Shown in pieces: positions 16,974-26,073 of a stretch of 64,000 bases of DNA. The first letter of the stretch is position 1; each line of letters begins with the position of its first letter. The position numbers and the translations under genes were made by a program. This DNA is from DATAGF01 sp963834875. Its GTDB lineage: Bacteria; Actinomycetota; Thermoleophilia; Miltoncostaeales; Miltoncostaeaceae. Below the pieces are notes generated by a model. The model ran no database searches, had not been told where the DNA came from, and was given only the letters and a program-made list of their open reading frames with translations. The DNA is taken from NCBI GenBank assembly GCA_963834875.1, contig CAWIDG010000013.1, forward strand, positions 1 through 64,000, written 5' to 3'.

Positions 16974-18152
16974 ATGGCGCTGCTGGCCGCGCACCCCCTG
17001 GTGCGCCGGGTGACGCCGCACCTCGACGGCGACGTCAGCGTGGTGGGCGGCGCGGTCCGCGACGCCCTCCTCGGCCGCCCCGCCGGGTCCGAGCTCGACC
17101 TGGTGGTGGAGGGCGACGCCCCGGCACTGGCGCGCCGGCTGGGCCGGGAGCTGGGCGGCCGCGTGATCGTGCACCCGCGCTTCGGGACGGCCGCCGTCGA
17201 GCTGCCCCACGGCGCGCATCTCGACCTCGTCACGGCGCGCCGCGAGAGCTATTCCCGCCCCGGGGCGCTCCCCGACGTGACCCCGGGCACGCTCGCCGAC
17301 GACCTCGCACGCCGCGACTTCACGATCAACGCCGTCGCGCGGCGGCTCTCGGGCCACGGCGCGGGCGCCCTGGTCAACCCGCACGGGGGGGTCGCCGACG
17401 CGGAGGCCGGCATCGTGCGGGCGCTGCGGGCCGACGCCTTCGAGGAGGACCCCAGCCGGCTGGTGCGCGCGGCGCGGTACGCGGCCCGCCTGGGCTTCCT
17501 GCTCTCCGGCGACACGGCCGCCGCGGCCCGCGAGGCCGCCCCGGGCCTCGACCCGGGGAGCCCGCGCGTGGCCGACGAGCTGATGCGGCTGGCCCGGGAG
17601 CCCACGGCCCCGAGCGCCCTCGCGCTGCTCGGCAGCCTGGGGGTCCCGTGGCTGTCCGGCCCCCGCGACGCCGGCGTGCGAGACCGCTTCGCGGCCATCG
17701 ACGACGCCCTGGCCCGGCCGGGCGCCCCCGAGCTCCCGGCATGGCCCCTGCGCCTGGGCGAGGCGCTCGACCCCGAGACCCTCGCCGGGGCCGCGGTGCC
17801 CGGATGGGCCCGGAGCCTCGGCGCCGAGGAGCGCGCGGGCGCCGGCCTCGCCGAGCGTCTCCGGCCGGGGCTCCCGCCGTCGGAGGCCGACCGGCTGCTG
17901 CGCGCCGCCCCGCCGGCCACGGCTGTCGGGGCGCTGGCGCGCGGGGCCGGGGCGGTCGCCCGGTGGTGGGCCGGCGACCGCGACCGCGAGCCGGCCGTCC
18001 GCGGCGCCGACCTGGTGCGCGCGGGGGTCCCCCCGGGGCCCGCGATCGGGCGGGCCCTGGCCGAGGTCCGCGCCGCGGTGCTCGACGGCCGCGTGGCGGG
18101 GCCGGAGGAGCAGCTCGCCCTGGCCCTGCGGGTCGCCCGCGAGGGCCGGTGA
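16974..18152 (+). CDS. CCA-adding-type tRNA nucleotidyltransferase / poly(A) polymerase
   Basis: A class II nucleotidyltransferase of 392 residues. The head domain has VVGGAVRDALLGR near residue 25, GSELDLVVEGDAPALARRL with the metal-binding acidic pair, and DLARRDFTINAVARRL. The RNA-binding motif EEDPSRLVRAARYAARLGF follows near residue 160. It probably completes tRNA 3' ends: none of the three tRNA genes in this window encodes CCA. The C-terminal part is shorter and more divergent than in classical CCA enzymes, so a poly(A) polymerase role is possible. pgeF overlaps its end by 4 bases. Confidence 0.82.
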   Translation: MALLAAHPLVRRVTPHLDGDVSVVGGAVRDALLGRPAGSELDLVVEGDAPALARRLGRELGGRVIVHPRFGTAAVELPHGAHLDLVTARRESYSRPGALPDVTPGTLADDLARRDFTINAVARRLSGHGAGALVNPHGGVADAEAGIVRALRADAFEEDPSRLVRAARYAARLGFLLSGDTAAAAREAAPGLDPGSPRVADELMRLAREPTAPSALALLGSLGVPWLSGPRDAGVRDRFAAIDDALARPGAPELPAWPLRLGEALDPETLAGAAVPGWARSLGAEERAGAGLAERLRPGLPPSEADRLLRAAPPATAVGALARGAGAVARWWAGDRDREPAVRGADLVRAGVPPGPAIGRALAEVRAAVLDGRVAGPEEQLALALRVAREGR

Positions 18153-18901
18153 CCGGGCCGGAGCTGATCGAGGTCGCGACGGACGCGCCCGCCCGCGCCG
18201 TCTTCAGCACCAGGCGCGGCGGCGTCAGCGAGGGGCCGCTCGCGACGCTGAACCTCGGCTCGGACAGGGGCGACGCGGACGCCGCGGTGCGCGCGAACCG
18301 GGAGCGGGTCTGCGACGCCGTCGGCCTGGACGCCGGCGCGGTCAGCCTCGGCCGCCAGGTCCACGGCGCCGGGGTGCGGATGCTCGACGCCCCGTCGCGG
18401 CCGGGCCTGTTCGCGGGCGACCTGCGCGGGTGGCCGGAGGGCGACGCCCTGGCGACGCGGAGGCCGGGGCTGGGGCTGATGGTGCTCGCGGCCGACTGCC
18501 TGCCGGTGCTGCTCTGGCGCCGCGACGAGCCCGGCGTCGCGGCCGCCCACGCCGGCTGGCGGGGGCTCGTCGGCGGGGTCGTCGGCGCGGCGGTGCGGGC
18601 CCTGGGCCGCCCCGAGCGCATCGGCGCCGCGATCGGCCCCGGGATCGGGCCCTGCTGCTACCCGGTCTCCGCGGAGGTCCGCGACCGCTTCGCGGCCGCC
18701 TTCGGGGAGGCCGTGGTCCGCCCGCCGGCCGTCAACCTCGCCGCGGCGGCCCGCGCGGCGCTCGTGGGGGAGGGCGTCGAGGCGCCGGCGATCGCGACCG
18801 TGCAGGCCTGCACGAGTTGCGACCCCGGCCGCTTCTACTCCTTCCGGCGCGACGGCGAGGCCAGCGGGCGGCAGGGGGGGCTGGTGTGGGCGACCGGGTG
18901 A
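18149..18901 (+). CDS. pgeF: multicopper polyphenol oxidase / purine nucleoside phosphorylase family
   Basis: A 250-residue protein of the YfiH/PgeF (DUF152) family, described as purine nucleoside phosphorylases and as peptidoglycan-editing factors. The zinc ligands are visible in GRQVHGAGVRML, AADCLPVLLW and AAHAGWRGLVGGVV, and the tail has CTSCDPGRFYSFRRDG. It precedes yggS, a common pairing in Actinobacteria near division genes. It starts at GTG in a GTGA overlap. Confidence 0.88.
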   Translation: MTGPELIEVATDAPARAVFSTRRGGVSEGPLATLNLGSDRGDADAAVRANRERVCDAVGLDAGAVSLGRQVHGAGVRMLDAPSRPGLFAGDLRGWPEGDALATRRPGLGLMVLAADCLPVLLWRRDEPGVAAAHAGWRGLVGGVVGAAVRALGRPERIGAAIGPGIGPCCYPVSAEVRDRFAAAFGEAVVRPPAVNLAAAARAALVGEGVEAPAIATVQACTSCDPGRFYSFRRDGEASGRQGGLVWATG

Positions 18902-19612
18902 CGATCGACCCAGAGGCGCTTCGCGACGCCCTCGCCGAGGCCCGCGAGCGCCTCGACGAGGCCTGCGCGCGGGCGGGCAGGCTCCCCGGCTCGGCCGAGC
19001 TCGTCCTCGCGGGCAAGTACGTCCCGCTCGACCAGACGGCGGCGCTGCTGGAGGCGGGGGTCGAGGTGGTGGGCGAGAACCGCCTCCAGGACCTGCGGGT
19101 GCGCCGGGAGGCGGCCGGCGGAGCGCCTGACCTTCGACTTCATCGGCCACCTGCAGCGCAAGAAGGCGCGCGAGGTGATGGGGGCGGTGCGCCTGCTCCA
19201 CTCCCTCGACTCCCTGCCGCTGGCCGTCGCGATCGCCGCGCGCGCGGAAGGTCCGACGCGGGTCCTCGTCGAAATCAACCTCGCCGGAGAGCCGACCAAA
19301 GGTGGTATCGTGCCGCCCCAGCTTCGGGCGTTCATGGAGGATGTGTCGGAGCAGACCGATCTCGTGATCGGCGGCCTGATGGCGATGCCACCGTTCCAGA
19401 CCGACGCCGAGCTCAGCCGTCCGCACTTCGCCGCGGCGCGCCTCCTCGCCGAGGACCTCGCGGCCGAGTGGCGGGGCCGTCATGATCTGTCGGACCTCTC
19501 CATGGGGACCAGCCAGGACTACCTCGTCGCCGCCGAGGAGGGCGCGACGAAGGTCCGCGTGGGACGCGGCATCCTCGACAAGGCCCTGACCACCACACCG
19601 GGAATGGCGTAG
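18898..19612 (+). CDS. yggS: PLP homeostasis protein, YggS family (frameshifted)
   Basis: YggS-type proteins bind pyridoxal phosphate and balance the cellular B6 pool. The PLP lysine is in ELVLAGKYVPLDQTAALL, followed by VVGENRLQDL and FDFIGHLQRKKAREVM. The C-terminal signature is LSMGTSQDYLVAAEEGATKV. The frame changes near 19120; removing one G restores a product of about 237 residues. It lies directly before sepF, the order found in many Gram-positives. Confidence 0.88.
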
Positions 19613-20174
19613 ATGGCCGTCAGCGACCTCTGGCACCGCACCCTCGTCTACTTCGGGATGGCCGACGAGGCGGACGACTACGACGACGAGCTCGACGACG
19701 ACCGCTACGACGAGGCGCAGGAGCGCCGCAGCTCGGCCTCGGCCCACGAGGACCTCGAGCGCAGCTACCGCGAGCGCCCCAACGTCCGCCGCCTCGGCCC
19801 GCGCCGCCGCGACCCCGACTTCGACGACATCTTCGCCGAGGAGGCGCCCCGCAGCCGGCCGAGCCCCGATGCGCTCGGTCGAGTCGCGGGCGCAGCCGGC
19901 CGAGGTGCACCTCATCGTGCCGAAGAGCTTCAACGACGCCCAGCAGATCGCCGACAAGTTCAAGGGGACGATCCCGGTCATCCTCAACCTCCAGAGCGCC
20001 GAGACCGACCTCGCCAAGCGGCTGATCGACTTCTCCAGCGGGCTCACCTACGCCCTCGACGGCGGCATGCAGCGCGTGGCCGACAAGGTCTTCCTGCTGA
20101 CGCCGCGCAACGTCGAGGTGTCGGCCGAGGAGCGCGCCCGCCTCCTGGAGAAGGGCTTCTTCAACCAGTACTGA
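19613..20174 (+). CDS. sepF: cell division protein SepF (frameshifted)
   Basis: SepF ties FtsZ to the membrane and aligns the division ring. The N-terminus MAVSDLWHRTLVYFGMADE is the expected amphipathic membrane helix. An acidic Asp/Glu-rich linker follows to about residue 85. The conserved C-terminal domain reads EVHLIVPKSFNDAQQIADKF, then DFSSGLTYALDGGMQRVADK. One extra base near 19868 separates the halves. The TGATG overlap couples it to proC. Confidence 0.9.
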
Positions 20175-20980
20175 TGGCGGAGCCGCCGGCCGTCTGGCCG
20201 GGCCGCGTGTCCGTGGTGGGCGTCGGCGCGATGGGCCGGGCGCTCGCGGCTGGGCTGGTGCGCGGCCACGCGGGCCTGGCGGAGCGGCTCGCCCTCGCCG
20301 ACGCCGTCCCAGCGGCGGTCGAGGCGGCGCTGGCGGACTCGGGCGGGCGCCCCGCGTCGGTCGAGGAGGCCGCCGGCGCCGACCTGGTGTGCCTCGCGGT
20401 CAAGCCGGCGGACGCCGAGGCCGCGCTCGCCGAGATCACGCCCGCGATGGGGCAGGGCGCCGTGCTCCTCTCGGTCGTGGCGGGCTGGGGGCTGGACCGC
20501 CTGGCGGCCGCCGCCCCTCGGGCGGCCCTCGCGCGGACGATGCCGAATCTGGCCGTCCGCCACGGGGCGGGGGTCGTCGCCCTGGCGACCAGGGGCCTCG
20601 ATCCGGGCCGAGAGGCCGAGCTGACCGGCTTCCTGCGCCCGCTGGGGGCCGTCGTCCCCCTTCCGGAGGGCCTCTTCGGGCCCGCGACGGCGCTCGCGGG
20701 CAGCGGCCCGGGGCTGCTCGCGCTGGTGGCGGAGGGGCTCGAGGAAGGGGCCGTGGCGGCGGGTCTCAGCCGCCCGCGGGCGCGGGAGCTGACGGCCGCC
20801 GTCCTGGCCGGCACGGCCGCGCTGCTCGCGGACGGCACCGACCCGGCCCTGCTGCGCCAGCGCGTGAGCTCCCCCGCGGGGGCGACGATCGCGGGCCTCG
20901 CGGTGCTGGAGCGCGGCGCTGTGCGCGCCCACGTGGCCGACGCGGTGCTGGCCGCGGCGCGGAGGGCCGGGGAGCTGTAG
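20174..20980 (+). CDS. proC: pyrroline-5-carboxylate reductase
   Basis: ProC reduces pyrroline-5-carboxylate to proline with NAD(P)H. The 268-residue protein has the dinucleotide motif VSVVGVGAMGRALAAGLVRG, CLAVKPADAEAAL and LARTMPNLAVRHGAGVVAL. The signature near the end is RQRVSSPAGATIAGLAVLE. It sits between sepF and yggT, as in many Actinobacteria and Firmicutes. Confidence 0.93.
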   Translation: MAEPPAVWPGRVSVVGVGAMGRALAAGLVRGHAGLAERLALADAVPAAVEAALADSGGRPASVEEAAGADLVCLAVKPADAEAALAEITPAMGQGAVLLSVVAGWGLDRLAAAAPRAALARTMPNLAVRHGAGVVALATRGLDPGREAELTGFLRPLGAVVPLPEGLFGPATALAGSGPGLLALVAEGLEEGAVAAGLSRPRARELTAAVLAGTAALLADGTDPALLRQRVSSPAGATIAGLAVLERGAVRAHVADAVLAAARRAGEL

Positions 20981-21005
20981 GCCCCGGCGCAGGTCCGGCC
21001 TCCTT

Positions 21006-21011
21006 TACGCT
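21006..21011 (+). promoter_or_regulatory. -10 box TACGCT before yggT
   Basis: TACGCT lies 8 bases before the GTG at 21020 and no Shine-Dalgarno intervenes. It belongs to the recurring leaderless-type pattern. Confidence 0.45.
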
Positions 21012-21019
21012 CCCTCACC

Positions 21020-21292
21020 GTGGAGCAACTGGAGACCTACATCTCGGCGCTGTTCACGGTGTTCATCATCGTGATCTTCATCCGGATCCTGCTGTCGTTC
21101 CTGCCGGTGGCCCCCCGGTCGCGCTGGACGCGCGCGATCTGGGACTTCGTGCACCAGAGCACCGAGTGGTTCCTGGGGTTCTTCCGGCGCTTCATCCCGC
21201 CGCTCGGCATGTTCGACCTGTCCCCGATCGTCGCGCTGCTGGTCCTCTACATCCTCCGGAACCTCGTCCTGGCGCTCCTGGACAGCTTCTGA
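21020..21292 (+). CDS. YggT-family membrane protein
   Basis: A 90-residue membrane protein with two hydrophobic helices (SALFTVFIIVIFIRILLSF and the C-terminal LSPIVALLVLYILRNLVLAL). The family motif RFIPPLGMFDLSPIVALL is present. YggT proteins lie near sepF and are linked to cell shape and division in several bacteria, but the molecular function is unclear. Confidence 0.85.
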   Translation: MEQLETYISALFTVFIIVIFIRILLSFLPVAPRSRWTRAIWDFVHQSTEWFLGFFRRFIPPLGMFDLSPIVALLVLYILRNLVLALLDSF

Positions 21293-21368
21293 CCACCTCG
21301 CTCCCCCCATGGCTCTCGGTCCGCGACGACGGCGTGACCTTCGTGGCGGTCACAGCCGGGCCGGGTCG

Positions 21369-21440
21369 GCTTCTTCCGGCGCCAGCCCCGGCGAAGCCGG
21401 TGCGCCGGTGTGCCGAGGGCCCCGGCCAGGGGCCCTCGGC
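21369..21440 (-). repeat. dispersed palindromic repeat A, copy 1
   Basis: A GC-rich element between yggT and lspA. Read on the minus strand it matches 46214-46285 over about 70 bases with few differences, including the core ACCGGCGCACCGGCTTCGCC. It contains two hairpins, one around GGGCCCCTGGCCGGGGCCC and one around CCGGCTTCGCCGG. It looks like a REP-type intergenic repeat or bidirectional terminator; no transposase is nearby. Confidence 0.6.
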
Positions 21441-21491
21441 GCGTCCGCCGCCCCCGAGAGGGGCGGCGTACGCATTGTCGCCCGGCGCGGG

Positions 21492-22034
21492 ATGACGTCC
21501 GCCAAGCCGACCACCCGCGACGCGGTCCGGCAGGCCATCGAGCGCCGCCGCAAGCGCCAGACCAAGGCGCGCTGGTGGCGCTTCGGCGCGCTGGCGCTGC
21601 TCGTGCTGGTGCTCGATCAGATCTCGAAGGCCATCGTCCGCGCCACCCTCGACCCGCGCGAGGCCATCGACGTGTTCCCGGGGCTCGACATCTCCCGGGT
21701 GACCAACGAGGGCATCGCCTTCGGGCTCTTCCCGGGCCGCCAGGCGGCGGTCGCGGTGCTGACCGTGGTCGCGCTCTGCGCGATCGCCGTCGCACTGGCC
21801 GGGCTGGTCGCGCGCAACAACATCGTGGCGGCCGGCGCCGGGCTCCTGGTGGGCGGCAGCCTCGGCAACCTCATCGACCGCCTCTCGCGAGGCGCGGTCA
21901 CGGACTTCATCGACCTCACGCGCTGGCCGGCGTTCAACGTCGCCGACATCGGCATCACGGTCGGGGCGGCGCTCATCGTCCTCGGCCTGCTGCGAGACGG
22001 GGAGGAGGACGCCGGTGAGGGCGAGCCCGGCTGA
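21492..22034 (+). CDS. lspA: lipoprotein signal peptidase
   Basis: LspA cleaves signal peptides of lipoproteins after lipid attachment, in the inner membrane. The 180-residue protein has four hydrophobic helices. The catalytic aspartates are in GGSLGNLIDRLSRGAVTDFI and FNVADIGITVG. ARWWRFGALALLVLVLDQIS marks the first helix. A likely substrate in this window is the lipoprotein at 44281-45195. rluD overlaps its end by 20 bases. Confidence 0.92.
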   Translation: MTSAKPTTRDAVRQAIERRRKRQTKARWWRFGALALLVLVLDQISKAIVRATLDPREAIDVFPGLDISRVTNEGIAFGLFPGRQAAVAVLTVVALCAIAVALAGLVARNNIVAAGAGLLVGGSLGNLIDRLSRGAVTDFIDLTRWPAFNVADIGITVGAALIVLGLLRDGEEDAGEGEPG

Positions 22035-22956
22035 CCCCGCGCCGGTGCGCCTCGCCGTGGCCGGGGACGCCGCGGGTCGCCGCCTGGACGCGGTCGTCGG
22101 GGCGCTCGACGAGGTGGGCAGCCGCGCCGAGGCCCAGCGCCTGATCGAGGCCGGGAGGGTCCTCGTGGACGGCCGCGCCGTGCCCAAGCGCCATCTCCTG
22201 GCGGAGGGCGAGTCGGTCGAGGTGCGCCCGGCGCCGCCCCCGCCCTCGGGCATCGAGCCCGAGGAGGTGCCCCTCACCGTGCGGTACGAGGACGAGCACC
22301 TGCTGGTGGTCGACAAGCCCGCCGGGGTGGTCGTGCACCCGAGCGCCGGTCATCGCGGCGGCACGCTGGTGCACGGCCTCGTGGCGCGCGACATCGCCGG
22401 CGGCCGCGACCCGGCGCGCCCCGGCATCGTCCACCGCCTCGACCGCGACACCTCGGGCCTGCTGGTCGTGGCCCGCTCCGAGCGCGCGCACCGGCGCCTG
22501 CAGCGGACGCTTCGCGACCGGCTGCTCGAGAGGGTCTATCTGGCGCTCGTCCACGGGGCCGCGCCGCCCGCGCTCACGATCGACCGGCCCGTGGGGCGCG
22601 ACCGCCGGGTCCGGACGCGCATGGCGGTCGGCGCGCCGGACGCGCGGGAGGCCGTCACGCACCTGCGCCGGCTCGAGGGCCTCGGGCGCTTCACCCTCCT
22701 GGAGGCCCGCCTCGAGACGGGCAGGACCCATCAGATCCGGGTGCACCTGGAGTCGGTCGGCCACCCCGTCGTCGGGGACCGCGTCTACGGCCGGCGCCCG
22801 GAGTCGCTCGGGCTCGAGCGCCAGTTCCTGCACGCCGCCCGCCTGGCGTTCCCCCACCCGGAGACGGGCGCGCCGGTCGAGGTCGAGAGCCCGCTGCCCG
22901 ACGACCTTCGCCGCGCCCTGGCGCTCGCGCGGCGAGGGTGCGCCTCCGCGACGTGA
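22015..22956 (+). CDS. rluD: 23S rRNA pseudouridine synthase RluD family
   Basis: A 313-residue RluA/RluD-type pseudouridine synthase that modifies rRNA. An S4 domain occupies residues 15-75 (SRAEAQRLIEAGRVLVDGR). The catalytic Asp lies in PGIVHRLDRDTSGLLVVA, and later motifs are ETGRTHQIRVHLESVGHPVV and FLHAARLAF. The lspA-rluD order is conserved in many Gram-positives. The target uridine is inferred from family only. Confidence 0.9.
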   Translation: MRASPADPAPVRLAVAGDAAGRRLDAVVGALDEVGSRAEAQRLIEAGRVLVDGRAVPKRHLLAEGESVEVRPAPPPPSGIEPEEVPLTVRYEDEHLLVVDKPAGVVVHPSAGHRGGTLVHGLVARDIAGGRDPARPGIVHRLDRDTSGLLVVARSERAHRRLQRTLRDRLLERVYLALVHGAAPPALTIDRPVGRDRRVRTRMAVGAPDAREAVTHLRRLEGLGRFTLLEARLETGRTHQIRVHLESVGHPVVGDRVYGRRPESLGLERQFLHAARLAFPHPETGAPVEVESPLPDDLRRALALARRGCASAT

Positions 22957-22969
22957 AGTCCCCGCGCGC

Positions 22970-22975
22970 TAACAT
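22970..22975 (+). promoter_or_regulatory. probable rpsB -10 box TAACAT and leader
   Basis: TAACAT lies about 150 bases before the rpsB start, so unlike most genes here rpsB should have a long leader. Ribosomal protein leaders often carry autoregulatory structure; this one is GC-rich, but I see no recognisable S2-type fold by eye. Confidence 0.4.
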
Positions 22976-23125
22976 CGCGGGCCGCAGCACTCCGAGCCCT
23001 CTCCCCGGCGCGATCCTCGCCCGATGGCGGTGCCCGGTGCGTCCTCGCCCCCGACGGCAGGCGCTCCCGGGTTCCATCGGCCCGCGCCGGCGCCCGACGC
23101 CGAAACCGCAGCACAGGAGCCGCCC

Positions 23126-24131
23126 GTGGCCACCGTCACCATGAAGCAACTGCTGGAGTCCGGGGTCCACTTCGGACACCAGACCCGCCGCTGGAACCCG
23201 AAGATGAAGCGCTACATCTTCGGAGAGCGCGGCGGCATCTACATCATCGACCTGCAGCAGACGATCGTGCTGCTGCAGGAGGCGATGGACGTCGTCCGCG
23301 ACATCGCCGGGCGGGGCGGCACGGTGCTCTTCGTGGGCACCAAGAAGCAGTGCCAGGACGCCGTCCAGGAGCACGCGACCCGGGCGGGGATGCCGTTCGT
23401 CTCGCATCGCTGGCTCGGCGGCCTGCTGACCAACTGGGGGACCATCTCTCAGCGCATCCGTCGCCTGCACGAGCTGCGCAACCAGAAGCGGGAGGGCCAG
23501 CTCGACCTGCTCCCCACGCGCGAGCGGCTCGCGCGCGAGGGTGAGCTGGCCAAGCTCGAGACCAACCTCGGCGGCGTCGCCGACATGCAGCGGTTGCCGG
23601 ACGCGGTGGTGATCGTCGACCTCAAGAAGGAGGCGATCGGCGTGCGCGAGGCGAATCGCCTCGGCCTCGCGGTGATCGGCCTCGTGGACACGAACTGCGA
23701 CCCCGACGAGGCGACCTACGTCATCCCCGGCAACGACGACGCCATTCGCTCGTGCAACCTGATCCTGGGCGCGCTCGCGGACGCGATCGTCGAGGGCAAG
23801 GGCGGGCTGCCCCCATCTGGCATCCCGGCGGAGGGCGAGGACGACGCGGGCGCGGCGCCCGGGGAGCCGGCCGCCGAGGAGCCGCCGCCGCCGGCCGCCG
23901 AGGAGCCCGAGACCACCGCCGCGGAGCCGCCGGAGCCGGCCGCCGAGGAGCCCGAGACCACCGCCGAGGAGCCCGAGACCGACCGCCGAGGAGCCGCCAG
24001 AGCCGGTCGCCGAGGAGCCCGAGACCACGGCCGAGGAGCCGCCGGAGCCGGCCGCCGAGGAGCCCGAGACCACCGCCGAGGAGCCGGCCGCCGAGGCCGC
24101 GCCCGCGGCCGACGGAGAGGACGCGGCGTGA
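23126..24131 (+). CDS. rpsB: 30S ribosomal protein S2 with long acidic tail (frameshift in tail)
   Basis: S2 binds late to the small subunit. The start is GTG 23126, set by AGGAG at 23115-23119 6 bases upstream. The S2 core is intact (MKQLLESGVHFGHQTRRWNP, FVGTKKQCQDAVQE, SHRWLGGLLTNWGTISQRI, LVDTNCDPDEATYVIPGNDD). After residue 225 comes an extension of about 110 residues made of repeats such as AAEEPETTAEEPPEP. An extra G near 23981 throws the tail out of frame; corrected, it ends at TGA 24131, overlapping tsf by 4 bases. Confidence 0.9.
23860..24090 (+). repeat. in-gene tandem repeat coding the S2 acidic tail
   Basis: Several copies of a unit of roughly 30-45 bases containing GAGGAGCCCGAGACCACCGC occur in the 3' part of rpsB. 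They encode Pro-Glu-Ala-Thr-rich repeats. Such repeats are prone to slippage and may explain the frameshift inside them. Confidence 0.7.
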
Positions 24132-24733
24132 GCACCACCATCCCCGCCAAGCTCGTCAAGGACCTGCGCGAGAGGACCGGCGCCGGGATGATGGACTGCA
24201 AGCGGGCCCTCGAGGAGGCCGGCGGCGACATCGAGGCCGCGGCCACGGCGCTGCGCACCAAGGGTCTCGCCGACGCCGCCAAGCGCGCCGGCCGGGCCGC
24301 CAACGAGGGCCTCGTGGACAGCTACATCCACGCCGGCGGCCGCGTGGGGGTGCTGGTCGAGGTGAACTGCGAGACGGACTTCGTCGCGCGGACCGACGAG
24401 TTCCGCGAGTTCGTCCACGAGATCGCGCTCCACGTCGCGGCCCTGAAGCCGCGCTTCGTCAGCTCCGACGAGGTGCCGCAGGAGTACCTCGCCGCCGAGC
24501 GGTCGATCTACGAGGCCCAGGCCGAGGACGTGCCGGAGCACGCCCGCGAGCGGGCCGTCGAGGGCAAGCTCGCGAAGCACCTCAAGTCCATCTGCCTCCT
24601 GGACCAGGAGTACGTGCGCGACCAGGGCGAGAAGAAGCCCCGGACGATCGAGGCGCTGCGGGCGGAGGCGGCGGCGAGCCTGGGCGAGAACATCACCATC
24701 CGGCGCTTCAGCCTCTTCGAGCTTGGCCAGTAG
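24128..24733 (+). CDS. tsf: elongation factor Ts (short type)
   Basis: EF-Ts recycles EF-Tu by nucleotide exchange. The 201-residue protein begins with a UBA-like domain (LVKDLRERTGAGMMDCKRAL) and has VEVNCETDFVARTDEFREFV, the EF-Tu contact region with the conserved TDFVAR. It is near the short Thermus-type length and lacks much of the second core subdomain of E. coli EF-Ts. The GTG start overlaps the rpsB stop by 4 bases. pyrH begins inside its end. Confidence 0.92.
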   Translation: MSTTIPAKLVKDLRERTGAGMMDCKRALEEAGGDIEAAATALRTKGLADAAKRAGRAANEGLVDSYIHAGGRVGVLVEVNCETDFVARTDEFREFVHEIALHVAALKPRFVSSDEVPQEYLAAERSIYEAQAEDVPEHARERAVEGKLAKHLKSICLLDQEYVRDQGEKKPRTIEALRAEAAASLGENITIRRFSLFELGQ

Positions 24734-25493
24734 GGCCGACCCCGGCGACGATCTGCGGCCCGGCGGGGCGCCGGGCGACGCGGTGTTCTCCCGGGTGGTG
24801 CTGAAGCTCTCGGGGGAGGCGCTGCTGGGGGACGAGCCCTACGGCATCGATCCGGAGCGGATCGCGGCGATCGCGCGCCAGGTGCACGGGGCGGTGGAGC
24901 GGGGCGTCAACGTCGCGATCGTGGTGGGCGCGGGGAACATCTTCCGCGGCCTCCAGGGCATGGCCATCGGAATGGATCGCGCGACGGCCGACTACATGGG
25001 CATGATCGCGACGGTGCTGAACGCCCTCGCCATCCAGGACGCCCTCGAGCGGCTCGGCCTGACCACCCGCGTCCAGTCGGCGATCGCCATGCAGGAGGTC
25101 GCCGAGCCCTACATCAGGCGCCGCGCGATCCGGCACCTCGAGAAGGGCCGGGTCGTCATCTTCGCGGGCGGCACCGGCAACCCGTTCTTCACGACCGACA
25201 CCACGGCGGCGCTGCGCGCGCTCGAGATCGGCGCCGAGTGCATCCTCATGGCCAAGAACCGGGTGGAGGGCGTGCTCGACGCCGACCCGCGCCAGGTGCC
25301 CGGCGCCAAGCTGATCCCCAGGATCAGCCACATGCAGGCGATCGAGCGGGGGCTGAAGGTCATGGACGCGACCGCCCTGACGCTCTGCATGGACAACGGA
25401 CTGCCAATCTTCGTCTTCAACATGGGCGACGAGGCCAACATCGGGCGGCTGCTGGACGGCGAGCGGATCGGCACGATGGTGGTCACCGAGTGA
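24723..25493 (+). CDS. pyrH: uridylate kinase
   Basis: PyrH phosphorylates UMP to UDP. The amino-acid-kinase fold shows FSRVVLKLSGEALLGDEPYG, NVAIVVGAGNIFRGLQG, FAGGTGNPFFTTDTTAALRA and LMAKNRVEGVLDADPR. TTG at 24723 is a possible start and adds about 20 residues before the usual N-terminus; GTG at 24783 would give a more typical length. The rpsB-tsf-pyrH-frr order is conserved across bacteria. Confidence 0.93.
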   Translation: MASRADPGDDLRPGGAPGDAVFSRVVLKLSGEALLGDEPYGIDPERIAAIARQVHGAVERGVNVAIVVGAGNIFRGLQGMAIGMDRATADYMGMIATVLNALAIQDALERLGLTTRVQSAIAMQEVAEPYIRRRAIRHLEKGRVVIFAGGTGNPFFTTDTTAALRALEIGAECILMAKNRVEGVLDADPRQVPGAKLIPRISHMQAIERGLKVMDATALTLCMDNGLPIFVFNMGDEANIGRLLDGERIGTMVVTE

Positions 25494-25512
25494 CCGATCG
25501 AGGGGGGCGGCG

Positions 25513-26067
25513 GTGGAGGAGCGGCTGAAGGACGCCAAGCGGCGGATGGACGGCGCGGCGAAGGCGCTCGCGAGCGAGTTCCAGACGGTGCGCACCGGGC
25601 GGGCCTCGACCGGGCTCCTCGACCGCGTCACCGTCGACGCCTACGGGACACGCACCCCGCTCAACCAGCTCGCGACGATCCACGCGCCGGAGCCGCGCCT
25701 GCTGACGGTGCAGCCGTACGACCGCAGCATCATGGCCTCGGTGGAGAAGGCGATCATGGAGTCGGACCTCGGGCTCACGCCCAACAACGACGGCCAGATC
25801 ATCCGGCTTCCCGTGCCCGAGCTCACCGAGGAGCGGCGCAAGGAGATGGTCCGGCTCGTCCACAAGATGGCCGAGGAGGCGCGCGTGGCCGTGCGCAACG
25901 TCCGCCGCGACGTCCTCAACGAGATGAAGCGGGCCGAGAAGAGCGGCGAGCTCTCGCGGGACGAGCTCGCGCGGGGCCAGGACGAGGTCCAGAAGCTCAC
26001 CGACGCCGAGGTGAAGGCCATCGACGACCTGATGGCGCGCAAAGAGGCCGAGATCCTCGAGGTCTGA
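25513..26067 (+). CDS. frr: ribosome recycling factor
   Basis: RRF splits the ribosome after termination together with EF-G. The 184-residue length is typical. Motifs include FQTVRTGRASTGLLDRVTVD, LTPNNDGQIIRLPVPELTEE and RRKEMVRLVHKMAEEARVAV. It begins at GTG after a G-rich GAGGGGGG stretch that may act as ribosome-binding site. uppS follows after 6 bases. Confidence 0.95.
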   Translation: MEERLKDAKRRMDGAAKALASEFQTVRTGRASTGLLDRVTVDAYGTRTPLNQLATIHAPEPRLLTVQPYDRSIMASVEKAIMESDLGLTPNNDGQIIRLPVPELTEERRKEMVRLVHKMAEEARVAVRNVRRDVLNEMKRAEKSGELSRDELARGQDEVQKLTDAEVKAIDDLMARKEAEILEV

Positions 26068-26073
26068 CGCGGC

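Noticed and set aside
23126..24733. Apparent rpsB-tsf fusion protein
   Set aside because: The frames join only because of an extra base near 23981. The corrected rpsB tail ends at TGA 24131, overlapping the tsf start by 4 bases.
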